Origin: Candidatus Lucifugimonas marina
GTDB taxonomy: Bacteria; Chloroflexota; Dehalococcoidia; Lucifugimonadales; Lucifugimonadaceae
Assembly (NCBI GenBank): GCA_029593915.1
Contig: CP046147.1
Location: 744,001-808,000 of the forward strand
Direction: 5' to 3'
Length of the DNA stretch: 64,000 bases
Shown: positions 32,412 to 42,740 of the stretch, in pieces
Layout: every line of letters starts with the position of its first letter
How positions within the stretch are numbered: position 1 is the first letter of the stretch
Position numbers and translations under genes: made by a program
The notes under the pieces: generated by a model
Databases searched by the model: none
What the model was told of the DNA's origin: nothing
The model's input: the letters and a program-made list of their open reading frames with translations, nothing else

Positions 32412-33503
32412 TTAGTCGGTGGGTTCGAGGCTTTTGACGAGGGCGGCTCCGGCGGGACAGCATGTCCCGTCGTGGGAATGGGCGAATGATTTTGAGGTAG
32501 CGTTTACGAATCGAACAAGCAGCAGCATAACCGGAACTTCAACAAGAACTCCGACCACGGTAGCGAGTGCTGCGCCCGAGTTGAGTCCGAAGATCGATAC
32601 GGCAGCAGCAACGGCGAGTTCGAAGAAATTCGACGCCCCGATGAGAGCCGCCGGGGCCGCAATATCGTGGGAGAGTCCCCAGACTTTCGCAATTGCGTAG
32701 GCGATGCCAAAAACAACGAACGTTTGAATTATTAGCGGAACTGCGATTAGTCCGATATGACTAGGGTTATCGAGGATGATCTCGCCCTGGAACGAGAACA
32801 GCAGAACGAGCGTGAGGAGTAGTCCGATGATCGTTATTGGCCCAAGTTTTGGCAGGAACGATTCTCCGAACCAGTCGTTTCCTTTTGCACTGATTAGCCA
32901 TCGTCTTGATAGGTACCCGGCGGCGAGCGGGATGACGACGTAGAGAACTACGGAGAGCAGAACGGTGTCGTACGGAACTGAAATATCGCCGATGCCAAGA
33001 AGCAGGATGACGATTGGTGCATAAGCGAATAACAGTACGAGATCGTTCACGGTTACTTGAACGAGCGTGTATGCGGCATTTCCTTTGGTGAGGTAGCTCC
33101 ACACGAAGACCATCGCTGTGCACGGTGCGGCTCCAAGCAGGATTGCTCCGGCGACGTATTCGGATCCGAGATCGCCGTCGATCCACGGTGCGAATAGTAC
33201 TTTCAAGAAGAACCACGCCACTACGAACATGGTGCACGGCTTTACGAGCCAGTTGATTACGAGCGTGAGGGCGAGTCCACGTGGTCGTCTACGAACGTCG
33301 ATGATGCTAGAGAAATCGATGCGGACCATCATCGGATAGATCATGAACCAGATGAGGATGCCGACTGGGATCGAAACCTGACTAACAGTGAACTTGCTGA
33401 GAGTTTCGGGGAAGCTGGGTATTAGCTCGCCGATGGCGACTCCGGCGATGATGCAGAGGGCTACCCAGAGGGTGAGATATTTTCCGAATATTCCGAGTTG
33501 CAT
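32412..33503 (-). CDS. ACR3-type arsenite/antimonite efflux permease
   Basis: 363 residues with about ten hydrophobic segments. The family motif LLGAAPCTAMVFVWSYLTKG contains the conserved cysteine needed for As(III) transport, and VNDLVLLFAYAPIV and the C-terminal LIGASNFFELAVAAA are also diagnostic. It exports arsenite using membrane potential. No arsR, arsC or arsA gene is next to it. The C-terminal HSHDGTCCPAGAALV tail has a CC pair, which is unusual and could take part in metal delivery. Confidence 0.9.
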   Translation of the reverse strand: MQLGIFGKYLTLWVALCIIAGVAIGELIPSFPETLSKFTVSQVSIPVGILIWFMIYPMMVRIDFSSIIDVRRRPRGLALTLVINWLVKPCTMFVVAWFFLKVLFAPWIDGDLGSEYVAGAILLGAAPCTAMVFVWSYLTKGNAAYTLVQVTVNDLVLLFAYAPIVILLLGIGDISVPYDTVLLSVVLYVVIPLAAGYLSRRWLISAKGNDWFGESFLPKLGPITIIGLLLTLVLLFSFQGEIILDNPSHIGLIAVPLIIQTFVVFGIAYAIAKVWGLSHDIAAPAALIGASNFFELAVAAAVSIFGLNSGAALATVVGVLVEVPVMLLLVRFVNATSKSFAHSHDGTCCPAGAALVKSLEPTD

Positions 33504-33685
33504 TGTTTTTCTTGGGAGGGTGGTTCGATGTGTGGCAAACGGTAACAGTGGGTGGTTAGGCAGGTGTTAACGTCGATTGAGTGGCGACCCTTCGACGGGG
33601 CTCAGGATGGTGAGTTGAGAGTTGTTTGTGCGGAGGCTGTAGGCCTGTCCTGAGAAATTGTGATGATGGCGGTTATTGGCGTGAT

Positions 33686-34945
33686 TTATCTAGCTGCTTC
33701 GGCATCGGTTTCAAGCGAACTTGGTTTGTTCATTGCTGGGTACAGGACGAATGCAATAAACATGAAGACTATGCCTGTGAGGGCTGTGATTAGCACGGCT
33801 GTTGCGGGATCGAGAATGTTGGCGAGTGCACCGATTCCGAGTTGTCCGAAAGGTCCGATGCCGATGAATACAGCGACCGATCCGAGCACTCGCCCTCGCA
33901 TTTTCGGGGATGAAACGTAGATCATTATGGCGCTTTGCATGGTCGCGAATCCCGACATACCCATGCCGCCGAAGAAGAGGATTATTAGGGTGAGCCAGTA
34001 GTTGGTCGATTGCGAGAACAGAACGATGGCGACGATGAAGAGCAGCGAGCCCCACATGTAGATTCGTGTGTAGTGATGCGGCTTGGCGAAGATGACGATT
34101 AGGGTCGCACCGATGAACGCTCCAGCGCCTTCGACAGACTGGAGAATGCCAATGAGCACATCGCTGACTTGCAGCACTTGTTTGGCTACCACGGGCTGTT
34201 GGCTCATGTACGAAAAGCCGAAGACATTCAGGATAAGCGTGACGCCGAGCGTACCGATCATTACCTGGCTTTTTCGTATGTATCGCACGCCTTCAATGAT
34301 CTGAGTCTTGGGGCCGGCAGGTGCTTCAGTGGTTGTTGGTCGGCTGTATTTCATTGAAAGCGCGATCAAGACACCGATCGAGTAGAGGATTACCCCGAGC
34401 AGGAAGCCTCCTTGCGCTCCGATGGTGGCGAGAAATACTCCTCCGATGAACGGACCGAGAATACGAAATAGCGAGTTTGTGGTTTGTTCGAGGGAGACGG
34501 CGCGTCCGACTGAGCTTCTAGAAACTACTTCGCCGATCATGGTTCTTCTAACCGGAAATTCGCTTGCCATTACGGCTCCGATAAGGAAGCTGCCGAGGGC
34601 TAGATGCCAGTATTCGATTTGGTCGGAGATGATGAGGGCGGCGAGTACTGCTGAAGTGGCAGCTTGAACTGCTAGTCCGACGGTCATCAGGTATTTGCGG
34701 TTTAGTCGTTCTGCGATAACGCCTATTCCGAATCCAAACAGCATCGGGATGAATCGCAGGAAGAAGGTTACGGAGACTAGAAACGGGGAGTCGGTTAGTT
34801 CCAGGGTGACGAGGGCTACGACCAGCATTTCGAGCCACATCATCGTTCCGGTCATCCAGCCAACCGACCACAGGCGCAGGAATTGTCCGTTGCGGAGGAG
34901 TTTTGGTTGTTGGGCGGGGAGAGTGGAGGTTTGCGTGGGGGGCAA
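33686..34945 (-). CDS. MFS transporter (MFS_3/EntS-like)
   Basis: 419 residues, twelve predicted membrane segments. The motif after TM2 (AERLNRKYLMTVG) and PVRRTMIGEVVSRSSVGRAVSLEQTTNSLFRILGPFIGG between TM4 and TM5 are typical of the EntS-type drug/siderophore exporters. The start codon is TTG at 34945. The substrate is unknown. It lies upstream of ACR3 on the same strand with a 180-nt gap. Confidence 0.85.
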   Translation of the reverse strand: MPPTQTSTLPAQQPKLLRNGQFLRLWSVGWMTGTMMWLEMLVVALVTLELTDSPFLVSVTFFLRFIPMLFGFGIGVIAERLNRKYLMTVGLAVQAATSAVLAALIISDQIEYWHLALGSFLIGAVMASEFPVRRTMIGEVVSRSSVGRAVSLEQTTNSLFRILGPFIGGVFLATIGAQGGFLLGVILYSIGVLIALSMKYSRPTTTEAPAGPKTQIIEGVRYIRKSQVMIGTLGVTLILNVFGFSYMSQQPVVAKQVLQVSDVLIGILQSVEGAGAFIGATLIVIFAKPHHYTRIYMWGSLLFIVAIVLFSQSTNYWLTLIILFFGGMGMSGFATMQSAIMIYVSSPKMRGRVLGSVAVFIGIGPFGQLGIGALANILDPATAVLITALTGIVFMFIAFVLYPAMNKPSSLETDAEAAR

Positions 34946-35069
34946 CGGAGCGGTTGTTGGCTGTGAGGACGATGTTGGCTTGGTTGCCGTCCTTCGTGAG
35001 CCTCAGGGTGACATTTTATTGGTTTCTGAACAACTAGTGGGTCGTGCGAGTTTCCAAAATAATCACGAA

Positions 35070-35103
35070 AGCCCGTTGCTACTTGGTCTGGTAGCGACGG
35101 GCT
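35070..35103 (-). terminator. Intrinsic terminator of the 35130 lipoprotein gene
   Basis: In the leftward direction AGCCCGTCGCTAC pairs with GTAGCAACGGGCT (one wobble), followed by TTTCGTGATTATTTT. It begins 27 nt beyond the gene's stop codon. Confidence 0.7.
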
Positions 35104-35129
35104 AACTGAGAGCGGTATCTAGAGTCTGG

Positions 35130-35771
35130 TTACAGATTGAGGCAGGTGGTGAGTTCGAACGATTGGAACGGGATGGGATCGCCTTTGTAGGTGAAGGGCG
35201 TGACGGTGTCGGAGTATTTGTAGTTGGTTACAAGCTTCAAAACAGGACTGTCGTTTTGGTAGCCGAGGACGAAGGCTCCTCCGAGGTCCTTTTCGGGGTT
35301 CCAGAGGGTGAAGAAAACTTCATTCCCGAGCATCCCTTCTCTGGGTGGTCCGATGGTCCACACGATGCCACCGTTCATGACGGTGCCGAGTGCGACTCCG
35401 TTGCCTTGTGCGCAAAGATCAAGCGTCTGGCCTTCGAATCTGATTACGCTTGCGTCGAGGTACGCCTGCCAGCTGGTGAGCAGCGGTCCGATCGTTAGGC
35501 CTTCAGTCGATTTCAGGTTTTCAGGGAAGCTTCTTGGGCTGCCTTTGGTCGACGGGGTTCCTTCTGGAATGGGAGTTGGGGTTGGTGGTTCGTTAGATGG
35601 AACTGTTACCTGAATGGAAACGAACGTTGCTGCGGGCTGAGGAGTGCTTGTGGCGGTTGGATTGGCAGCTGGCGAATTCGATCCGCAGGCGATTACTGCG
35701 AGTGTCGTGAAGGCGAAAACTGCTAGCTTCCAACGAGGTGTGAATCTGATTGCTGAGAATATGTTCATCAC
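35130..35771 (-). CDS. Lipoprotein of unknown function
   Basis: 213 residues. Signal peptide with lipobox LAVIAC, then a Pro/Thr-rich linker (NPTATSTPQPAATF, PPTPTPIPEG). The compact C-terminal domain contains VIRFEGQTLDLCAQGNG, GIVWTIGPPREG and FFTLWNPEKDLGGAF. It ends in FELTTCLNL, so two cysteines could bridge. The start is GTG at 35771 or ATG at 35768, both preceded by GGGAG. Many lipoproteins with this linker style occur in the window. Function unknown. Confidence 0.65.
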   Translation of the reverse strand: MMNIFSAIRFTPRWKLAVFAFTTLAVIACGSNSPAANPTATSTPQPAATFVSIQVTVPSNEPPTPTPIPEGTPSTKGSPRSFPENLKSTEGLTIGPLLTSWQAYLDASVIRFEGQTLDLCAQGNGVALGTVMNGGIVWTIGPPREGMLGNEVFFTLWNPEKDLGGAFVLGYQNDSPVLKLVTNYKYSDTVTPFTYKGDPIPFQSFELTTCLNL

Positions 35772-35860
35772 GTTATCTCCCTGACGTTCAGCTATCTCTT
35801 GGGATGAGGGTGCTTGATCTTGAGGGGCGAGGCAATGGTGGGTTTATGTGATTTTTTGGG

Positions 35861-36010
35861 TTAGGGCTCCGGGTGTTATTGGATGATTTGGGCTTTGGCT
35901 GCAGTGTGGCTAAGTCTGAGCACTTGCTGGGAGAAAATGGCCGAGTTGAAAGTTTGGAAGAGTGAGACGATTTCACCCTCACCCCAACCCTCTCCCACTG
36001 GGAGAGGGGG
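35861..36010. repeat. Two-hairpin intergenic repeat, copy 4 (degenerate, expanded)
   Basis: First hairpin GTTATT/GATGAT and TTTGGCTGCAGTGT link are recognisable, then about 60 extra nt before the second hairpin CCCTCTCCCACTGGGAGAGGG. Confidence 0.5.
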
Positions 36011-36028
36011 CCTACTGCGCGTGTTTTG

Positions 36029-37405
36029 TTATCGCCAGAGGGCTTTTACGGCGTCGGTGCAGACTTCTATTGTTTCTTCGGCGGCGCCGGCGGCCATCGG
36101 TGTGGTGACTACTTCGTAGCCGCCTTCTTCGAAGTTATCGGCCATTGGCATGTAGCCCATGTATCCGTTTGTGTAGCCGCTGAAGAGTGTTTGCTCGGCG
36201 GGGGATGCGCCTTTTACTTCGATGCCGATTTCACAGAATGCTTCGACCGGAATTGCGACAAGCGCAGCCGGACCGATCCGCATTGCTTGAACAGGCATTG
36301 CCATAGGTCCGTCGGCAGTGCGTGTGGCATTTCCTAGTACGAATCCTGCTCGTTTCGCTTCGGAAACGGCGAGCTTGATGTTGGCTTCAGATTCGTTTTC
36401 TCGGGCGTTGTTCAATGTTTCGACAGCTTTATCGAATCCAGCCTGTGCTTCTTCGACCGACGGGAAGTCGCCAACGGGGAGCGTTGCGTGTGTGTTGATG
36501 ATTCGGAGCGTGTCGTCGGGTTCACCGGCGGGATCGTCTTCGTACATACCGAGGTCGGCACCAGATTGGACAACTTCGACGAGTCGTTCTTTTCGTGGCA
36601 CTGGGTCGATTTCGAGTCGGATGCGTGCCGATTCGAGTCCGAGTCGTTCACCGAGCCACTGAGCAACAGCAACTTCGCCGATGAAGCCGTGGGTAGGTCC
36701 GCAGTTACCGGCAGCACCTTGTAGAAACAGGCAAAGTCCACCGCCGTACTGTTCGACTACTTTTCGGGCGTAGCCGGGGTAGTCGGGCGATAGCAGTTTG
36801 TTGGCTGGGCCGAGAATTGTTGGGTGGCAGGCGAAGTTAAGTAGCGTGGCGATTGGTGCGCCATCGGTGTCGTTGATAGCAACGATGCCGACTTCTTGAT
36901 CGACTACTCCGTCCCACTGTCGACCCGTAAACAGCGTGCCATCTTTGAGGGCTGGTCGTCGATTGACGTTGATCGAGCTTGAGCCTTTTCCTACTCCGAC
37001 GTGCGCGGGTTTTGTGTTGTGGCGCGCTGTGTTGACGGCATTGGCGACTCGTTCAGGGAGTGAATCCCAGTAAGGGCCAACCAGTTCCATGCCCTCGTCG
37101 AGCCATGACTGACGGTTCACCGGTCCTGAGTGGGTGTGAGTAGCTGAGAGTCGAAGATTTTCTGGTTTGATACTGGCTACTTTTGCGACTTCGGCACGAA
37201 TAGCTGCGTCGTCATCGTTCAAGAGAACACCGATATCGAGATCGACAATTGCGATTTCAAGATCGCCGTCGGTTACGTAGAGGGCGGTCGCGTAGAAGGG
37301 CATGTCGACGCCCTCGGCACGTTGGTGGGTCGCTGCTCCCCATCCTGCATGAGCAATTCCTACGGGTGGGGTTATGTCAGATCGTCCGGCGCCGGCTGTG
37401 AGCAT
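36029..37405 (-). CDS. Neutral/alkaline ceramidase-like hydrolase
   Basis: 458 residues. AGAGRSDITPPVG at the start, LRLSATHTHSGP, then LLNFACHPTILGP and FLQGAAGNCGPTHG match the N-terminal domain of neutral/alkaline non-lysosomal ceramidases. The His residues are the probable zinc ligands. No signal peptide is seen and the C-terminal Ig-like domain of true ceramidases is missing. The bacterial cytoplasmic members of this group therefore probably hydrolyse other amides. The substrate is not known. Confidence 0.85.
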   Translation of the reverse strand: MLTAGAGRSDITPPVGIAHAGWGAATHQRAEGVDMPFYATALYVTDGDLEIAIVDLDIGVLLNDDDAAIRAEVAKVASIKPENLRLSATHTHSGPVNRQSWLDEGMELVGPYWDSLPERVANAVNTARHNTKPAHVGVGKGSSSINVNRRPALKDGTLFTGRQWDGVVDQEVGIVAINDTDGAPIATLLNFACHPTILGPANKLLSPDYPGYARKVVEQYGGGLCLFLQGAAGNCGPTHGFIGEVAVAQWLGERLGLESARIRLEIDPVPRKERLVEVVQSGADLGMYEDDPAGEPDDTLRIINTHATLPVGDFPSVEEAQAGFDKAVETLNNARENESEANIKLAVSEAKRAGFVLGNATRTADGPMAMPVQAMRIGPAALVAIPVEAFCEIGIEVKGASPAEQTLFSGYTNGYMGYMPMADNFEEGGYEVVTTPMAAGAAEETIEVCTDAVKALWR

Positions 37406-37802
37406 TTTTCGAGTGTTCCGTTGTTTGATTTGTTGATTGTCAAGTTTGTGTAGTCGAGGGAATTTACCATCAGCGGGACCCGTATGGGGGAGAGTGCGAG
37501 GTCGATAGCAGTGATTTGAGCAGGCTGGTATCGCGAATTATCGAAAGACGGGGCACACGATCATGTGTTGAAATTAGTGTTGGTCTGACTTTTTAAAGCG
37601 TAGAACAGTAATTTATGTATTAAAAGGTCAAAATTTCACCAACCCTTCACCATTGGGTTGAATAATTGCGGTGATGCGTGCGGAAAATGAACCGGTGCAT
37701 TGAACTGCGGTTCAATTGGGTGGTTGTGATGATGAGAATGACCGAAGGTTGAATCGACTCAGCGAGTATCTCTGAGCGGTGTAGTGATGCGGGGATTGAG
37801 TA
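37406..37802. other. Divergent intergenic region upstream of the sensor kinase
   Basis: About 400 nt without a gene, AT-rich around 37580-37640 (TAATTTATGTATTAAAAGG). It should carry promoters for both the ceramidase-like gene and the sensor kinase. GCGGGGA before the TTG at 37803 is a fair ribosome site. Confidence 0.5.
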
Positions 37803-40800
37803 TTGACCCAGGCAAGAGTGGACTTGGCTTCGTTGAAGTCAGATCTGGCTAAGGCGATTGAATCGAACATCGGTTTAACAGACAAGTTCGACCTGATTGG
37901 CTCGGCTGCTCAAAAGCACATTGGCTGGTATTCGATACTGATCCGCGAGGTCGATCCTGCCACATCAACCCTGAAGTCTGTATACAAAGACGGTCCGGAG
38001 CATATTTTCGCCTACCTGTCTCCTGTGCAGCCCATAGCTGGGACGATGGCCGCCGTGGTTATCGAGTCAGGTAAGCCACTTTTCCATGATGGCGGCAGAA
38101 GGAGTACCGCTCCTCAATCGGAAGTGTTCATCCAACACCTGTTCGATCGAGGAGTTGATTCTGTCTTCTTCGGGCCCGTGATCCATGATGGTGAAGTGAT
38201 GGCGGTCATTACTCTTACGGGTGACGCTTCCCACGCACATAACTCTGATCAACTAAACGCTATCTAACTTATTTGCGAGTCGATTGCCGACTCACTTCGA
38301 TATTCTCGATTTGAACTCCCCTTGGCCACGGCAGCCGATTCGACCATCAGATCGCTCGAGAAAGTGGATGACCTTCTCAGATTTGAATCGTTCAGTGACG
38401 GTATTTTTGAGAGATTTTCGGACATCGTGGCAGAGCTGATCCCATTCGATCGAATGTCGATTTTGTTCTATGTGGCTGAACGCCGGCAAGCTGAAATTGC
38501 ATATACCACTGGTGAGTCATTGCCACCATTCGAAAAGGGGTTTCGGCACTCGGTTCAAGATGAAGTTGCCGAGATTTGGCTCGGGAATTCTCGTGCGTTT
38601 GTTCCTGGAGATTCAACCCTGCGAGATCGACAGGTTGTAGATCGTTTGAACTTCAGTGCTCGTTCAGATGCATTCAAATCGTGGGCCGTCGCGCCGATTA
38701 TCTGGAAAGGTGAACGAATTGGAGATTTGCATTTCCGAGCGTTTGATGAAGGAGTGTACGGTCGGCGAGAGTTGGATTTATCGAATCTGTTGACAGACAA
38801 GATTGCTGGCGTGGTTTCGAATGCTCGCGCAATTACCGAGGCACGTAACGAACTTAGTTTGCGTGAATCGTTGACCACGCTTTCGGAATTGGTGAGCTCA
38901 ACCAGCTCGTTGCAGGATATTAGAGAACCTTTTGGCGAACATGCAACTCGATTGGTTGGTGCCGATCGGTTGTCGGTTACGGTTTGGGATGATTCGGCCC
39001 GGAAAGCTACTAATCTGCTTGTATATGGCCCTCAGATAAAAGAATTCGAGATCGGTGCTCACGGCCCGACGAGAAATCCGCGAGAGTTTCGATGGCTAAC
39101 TGAAACCGCGCCATACATCATCGATAAAAGTAATTTCATGGACTCTGTGGCCAGTCAATGGTCTTATGAGATCGCCTTGAAATCTGGGATGCATTCTGCG
39201 CTTGTAGCTCCAGTTCTGTGGCAGGGTAATCAGATCGCTGCTCTGACGTTCCGTTCGAAAACTGAAAACAGGTTCGGACAATATGAGAGTGAATTGGCGG
39301 CGGCGATTGCCGGGCAGATCGCAGGTGCCGTTGCCAGTAAATTTGCCCTCGACGAACAGGAACGCTGGGCCGACGAACGAGAATCGTTGGCGAAGATTGG
39401 TCAGATTGTGACATCTTCGAATTCACTAGACGATGTGTTCAGTCGATTCGCTGAGGTTGTCAATGAATTAGTCCCCACAGATCGCCTTGGGTTGACAGTT
39501 CTGGAAGAGGGGGGCGATAAGCCGATCAGGTGGTTCAACTTCGGTAGGGGTTTGGCCGAGCTGAAGCCGGGCGAATTGCCGCTTTCTCGAGGTCAAATAT
39601 CTGCGATATTGCGCCAGCACCGAGCTCCGATGGTTGTCGATGACTCGACTCCTGGCGCAAAGGACGACATTCTTGTCGCGAACAGGCTGGCGAAAGAAGT
39701 TGGATTGAAGAGCTGGATGGCAGCCCCGATGTTCTGGCAGGATCAATTGATCGGCAACCTTCATTTCAGATCAGACAAGGAAGATGCGTATGGTGCGGAT
39801 GAATTGCGACTTGCCGGCGAAATCGCACAACAGATCGCCGGTGCTGTTGCCAACAGCATTTCATTGGAGAAGCTCGAGCGAGAAACGAATATTTAAAGAG
39901 TTCTAACCCAGATTGGAAAGATTGTTAGTTCAAGTATTGACCTGAAAGTTGTGTTGCCTGAGATAGAGCAGATTTGCCATCAGATCGTCGATTTCGATGA
40001 GTTTTCGATCGGTTCCTACATAGCTGAGCGTGATGTGCTTCGACGACTGTACGCGACTGGTAAAGCGGCTTATTCAAGCGGTTATGTAGGTGAGGAAAGC
40101 GAGCACGACACCGAATTCCCAGCGAAAAACAGTGCTTCGGCATCTGTAATTGATTCAAGGCAGCCGCTGGTGATCTCTCCGGAAAGCCTAGAAGAGCTCG
40201 AAGGACATCCTCAGTCTGCACAGACCTATAAGACGGGTATACGAACCTTTATGACGGTGGCTCTTGTTTCGGATGACAAGGTAGTCGGTACGCTGCAACT
40301 TCGTAGCAGCAAGCCAAACGCGTATACGCAGTTGGATATTGATGTGGTTAGTCGAATTGCGTCTCAGATATCAGGTGCGTTGGCAATATCTCTGGCATCT
40401 GAGCAAATCCTGCTTCAGGCGACGGCGCTCGATTCAGCAGATGATGCGGTTGTAATTACGTCGTTTGATGGGAAGATCATCTGGGGCAACGATGCGCTGG
40501 CAAAACACACCGGCTGGCCGCTTGATCAACTGATTGGTCTTTATCCAAATATTTGGAGCTCGGATGATCCTGCTGAGGAAGAAATCGAAGCAGATCTTCA
40601 GGCTAATATTCGCGTCGGTGAGGGATGGAAAGGTGAGCATCTCAACAAACGGAAAGATGGAACCGAGTTTTATGAACAGTTGACAGTTACTCCGGTTCGA
40701 GATCAAAACGGTGATGTGACTCATTTTGTCGGTATCAAACGAGATATTACCGAGCGGATCCGATCGGAAGAACAGAAACAGCGGGTAGCGCAGATCGAGT

Positions 40801-41525
40801 CAGAGAACCGTGAACTGCAACAAATCGCTTCGGCACGGAACGAATTTTTATCGACAGTTTCGCACGAACTTAGAACGCCGTTGACTGCTGTTTCTGCATT
40901 TGCTGATCTTTTGTTCAATAGTCGATCTGAAAATCTCACCGAGCGTCAGCGTGATCATATTGAAGTCGTGAGGAGATCTTCGAGTCATCTTGCTTCGTTG
41001 ATCGACGATCTGCTCGATATATCTCAGGCTGATTCCGGCCGGATGTTCTTGAGGAAATCGGAGTTTGAGGTATCAGCGTTGGTAGCCGAACTCGTTGAGT
41101 CGAACAGTGTTCTGATTTCCGACAAAAATCAGAAAATCACCTTGGACGATCGTAGCACTGGTGAAAAAATCTACGCGGATCGAACTCGGGTAATTCAGAT
41201 CCTCAGCAATCTCATAGTGAATGCTTCGAAGTATTCGGACGATGGTGATTCGATATTGATGACCGCTGAGACTGACGACGAGAATATTGTTTTCAGAATT
41301 ACTGACTACGGCACGGGTGTTTCTCAAGCTGATCAGGAGTTAATGTTCAATGCGTTTTATCGGGGCAAGAACGATCAAGATTCAGGGGAAGATGGGTCTG
41401 GGCTAGGACTTGCCGTGGTTCGTGCGCTTGTGGATCTTCACGATGGATCGATTTTCGTGGACAGCGAGCAAGGGGAGGGCACGACGATTACCGTGTCGAT
41501 TACTCGTGGGACTCGATCCCACTAG
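37803..41525 (+). pseudogene. Multi-GAF/PAS sensor histidine kinase with two in-frame TAA codons
   Basis: One frame runs from TTG 37803 to TAG at 41523-41525 (1240 positions) and is broken only by TAA at 38265-38267 and 39894-39896. Translation continues sensibly across both: SDQLNAI-*-LICESIADSLRYS and LERETNI-*-RVLTQIGKIVSSS. The second join aligns with the repeat unit seen at LAKIGQIVTSS earlier in the protein. Order: GAF 1 (about 1-155), GAF 2 to GAF 4 (about 175-700), GAF 5 (about 715-860), PAS (about 870-1000), HisKA with H in VSHELRTPL (near 1021) and HATPase (NLIVNASKY, DYGTGV, GSGLGLAVV). There is no membrane segment, so it is a cytoplasmic sensor. Both TAA could be CAA (Gln) mutated at one base. 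Three pieces of 154, 524 and 524 residues could be made separately by re-initiation. Confidence 0.7.
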
Positions 41526-41813
41526 ATCATCAAGGTTTGTGCGAACTCTGCGATGGCTCTGATGGCAAACAGATTTTGCTGATGCTAGGTGCGGTGGTCG
41601 AGTTGTGGCTCAGGACTGGGATTGATCTGGCGCCTCCCGATTGATTACGTGTTGGGGGACGGCAATCGTGTAATTAGTGTGATTCTCTTATGAATCGCAC
41701 GACTACTCACGGGCCAAACATTGCCCCGCAGCGAGAGTAGAACTAGCGTGGTAAGAACGAGTAGTGCTGGTCGTCTGGAGTAGGCGACTCGTAATTCGGA
41801 TCGAAGGGATTGT

Positions 41814-42740
41814 ATGACCAACGAAGCCGCGATTCTTGCAGAGGGTTTGACTAAGCACTACGGCGAAATCCGTGCGCTGAACAACCTTGGTCTTGCTGTG
41901 CAGCCGGGTGAGGTTTTTGGTTTTTTGGGGCCGAACGGCGCAGGTAAAACCACCGCAATTCGAACTTTGATGGATGAGATACGTCCGACTGCTGGGCGTG
42001 CTTCGATTCTTGGTTTGGATACTCACGATAAATCGGTTGAGATTCGTCGGCACATTGGTTATTTGCCCGGCGATCTGGCGATGTATCCGGGTCTTACGGG
42101 ACAGGATACGCTCAAGTATTTCGCAAATTTGCGAGGTGGTGTCGACTGGTCATATGTCGAGGTCCTGGCAGAGCGGTTGAACGCTGATCTGTCGAAGAAA
42201 GTCGGCAATCTTTCATCAGGTAATCGGCAGAAGATCGGGTTGATTCAAGCGTTTATGAATCGACCTGAAGTGATCATCATGGACGAGCCGAGTTCGGGGC
42301 TTGATCCGTTGGTTCAGCGCGAGTTTCAGACGATTTTGCGAGAGCTTGCAGCAGAAGGAAACAGTGTGTTTCTTTCGAGTCATACGCTTTCGGAAGTGCA
42401 GCGAGTTGCTGACCGTGTTGGGATTATTCGCGGCGGCGACTTGATAACTGTTGAGACGGTTTCGAGTTTGCGTTCAAAGGCGATGCGACGCGTCGAATTC
42501 GAGTTCGGTTCGGATGCGGATTCATCGGTGTTCTCAGATATTTCCGGTGTAAGCAATGTCGTGATCGAGGGACGGCGAATCGTTCTTTCGTACGACGGAA
42601 CGATGGACGTGTTGCTGAAGGCAGCAATGGATCACAACGACACGGTTGTGGACATCACGACTCACGAGGCCGATCTGGAAGATATTTTCCTCACCTACTA
42701 CGAAGATTCAGCGGAGGATAAAGGCGGGTCGGCGTCATGA
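41814..42740 (+). CDS. ABC transporter ATP-binding protein
   Basis: 308 residues. Walker A GPNGAGKTTAIRTL, signature NLSSGNRQKIGLIQAF, Walker B VIIMDEPSSGLDP and the switch SSHTLSEVQRVADRV are complete. The C-terminal extension (about 230-308) is usual for two-component exporters of the CcmA/NatA type. The stop codon overlaps the ATG of the permease gene (ATGATG at 42737), so both form one export system with unknown cargo. Confidence 0.95.
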   Translation: MTNEAAILAEGLTKHYGEIRALNNLGLAVQPGEVFGFLGPNGAGKTTAIRTLMDEIRPTAGRASILGLDTHDKSVEIRRHIGYLPGDLAMYPGLTGQDTLKYFANLRGGVDWSYVEVLAERLNADLSKKVGNLSSGNRQKIGLIQAFMNRPEVIIMDEPSSGLDPLVQREFQTILRELAAEGNSVFLSSHTLSEVQRVADRVGIIRGGDLITVETVSSLRSKAMRRVEFEFGSDADSSVFSDISGVSNVVIEGRRIVLSYDGTMDVLLKAAMDHNDTVVDITTHEADLEDIFLTYYEDSAEDKGGSAS

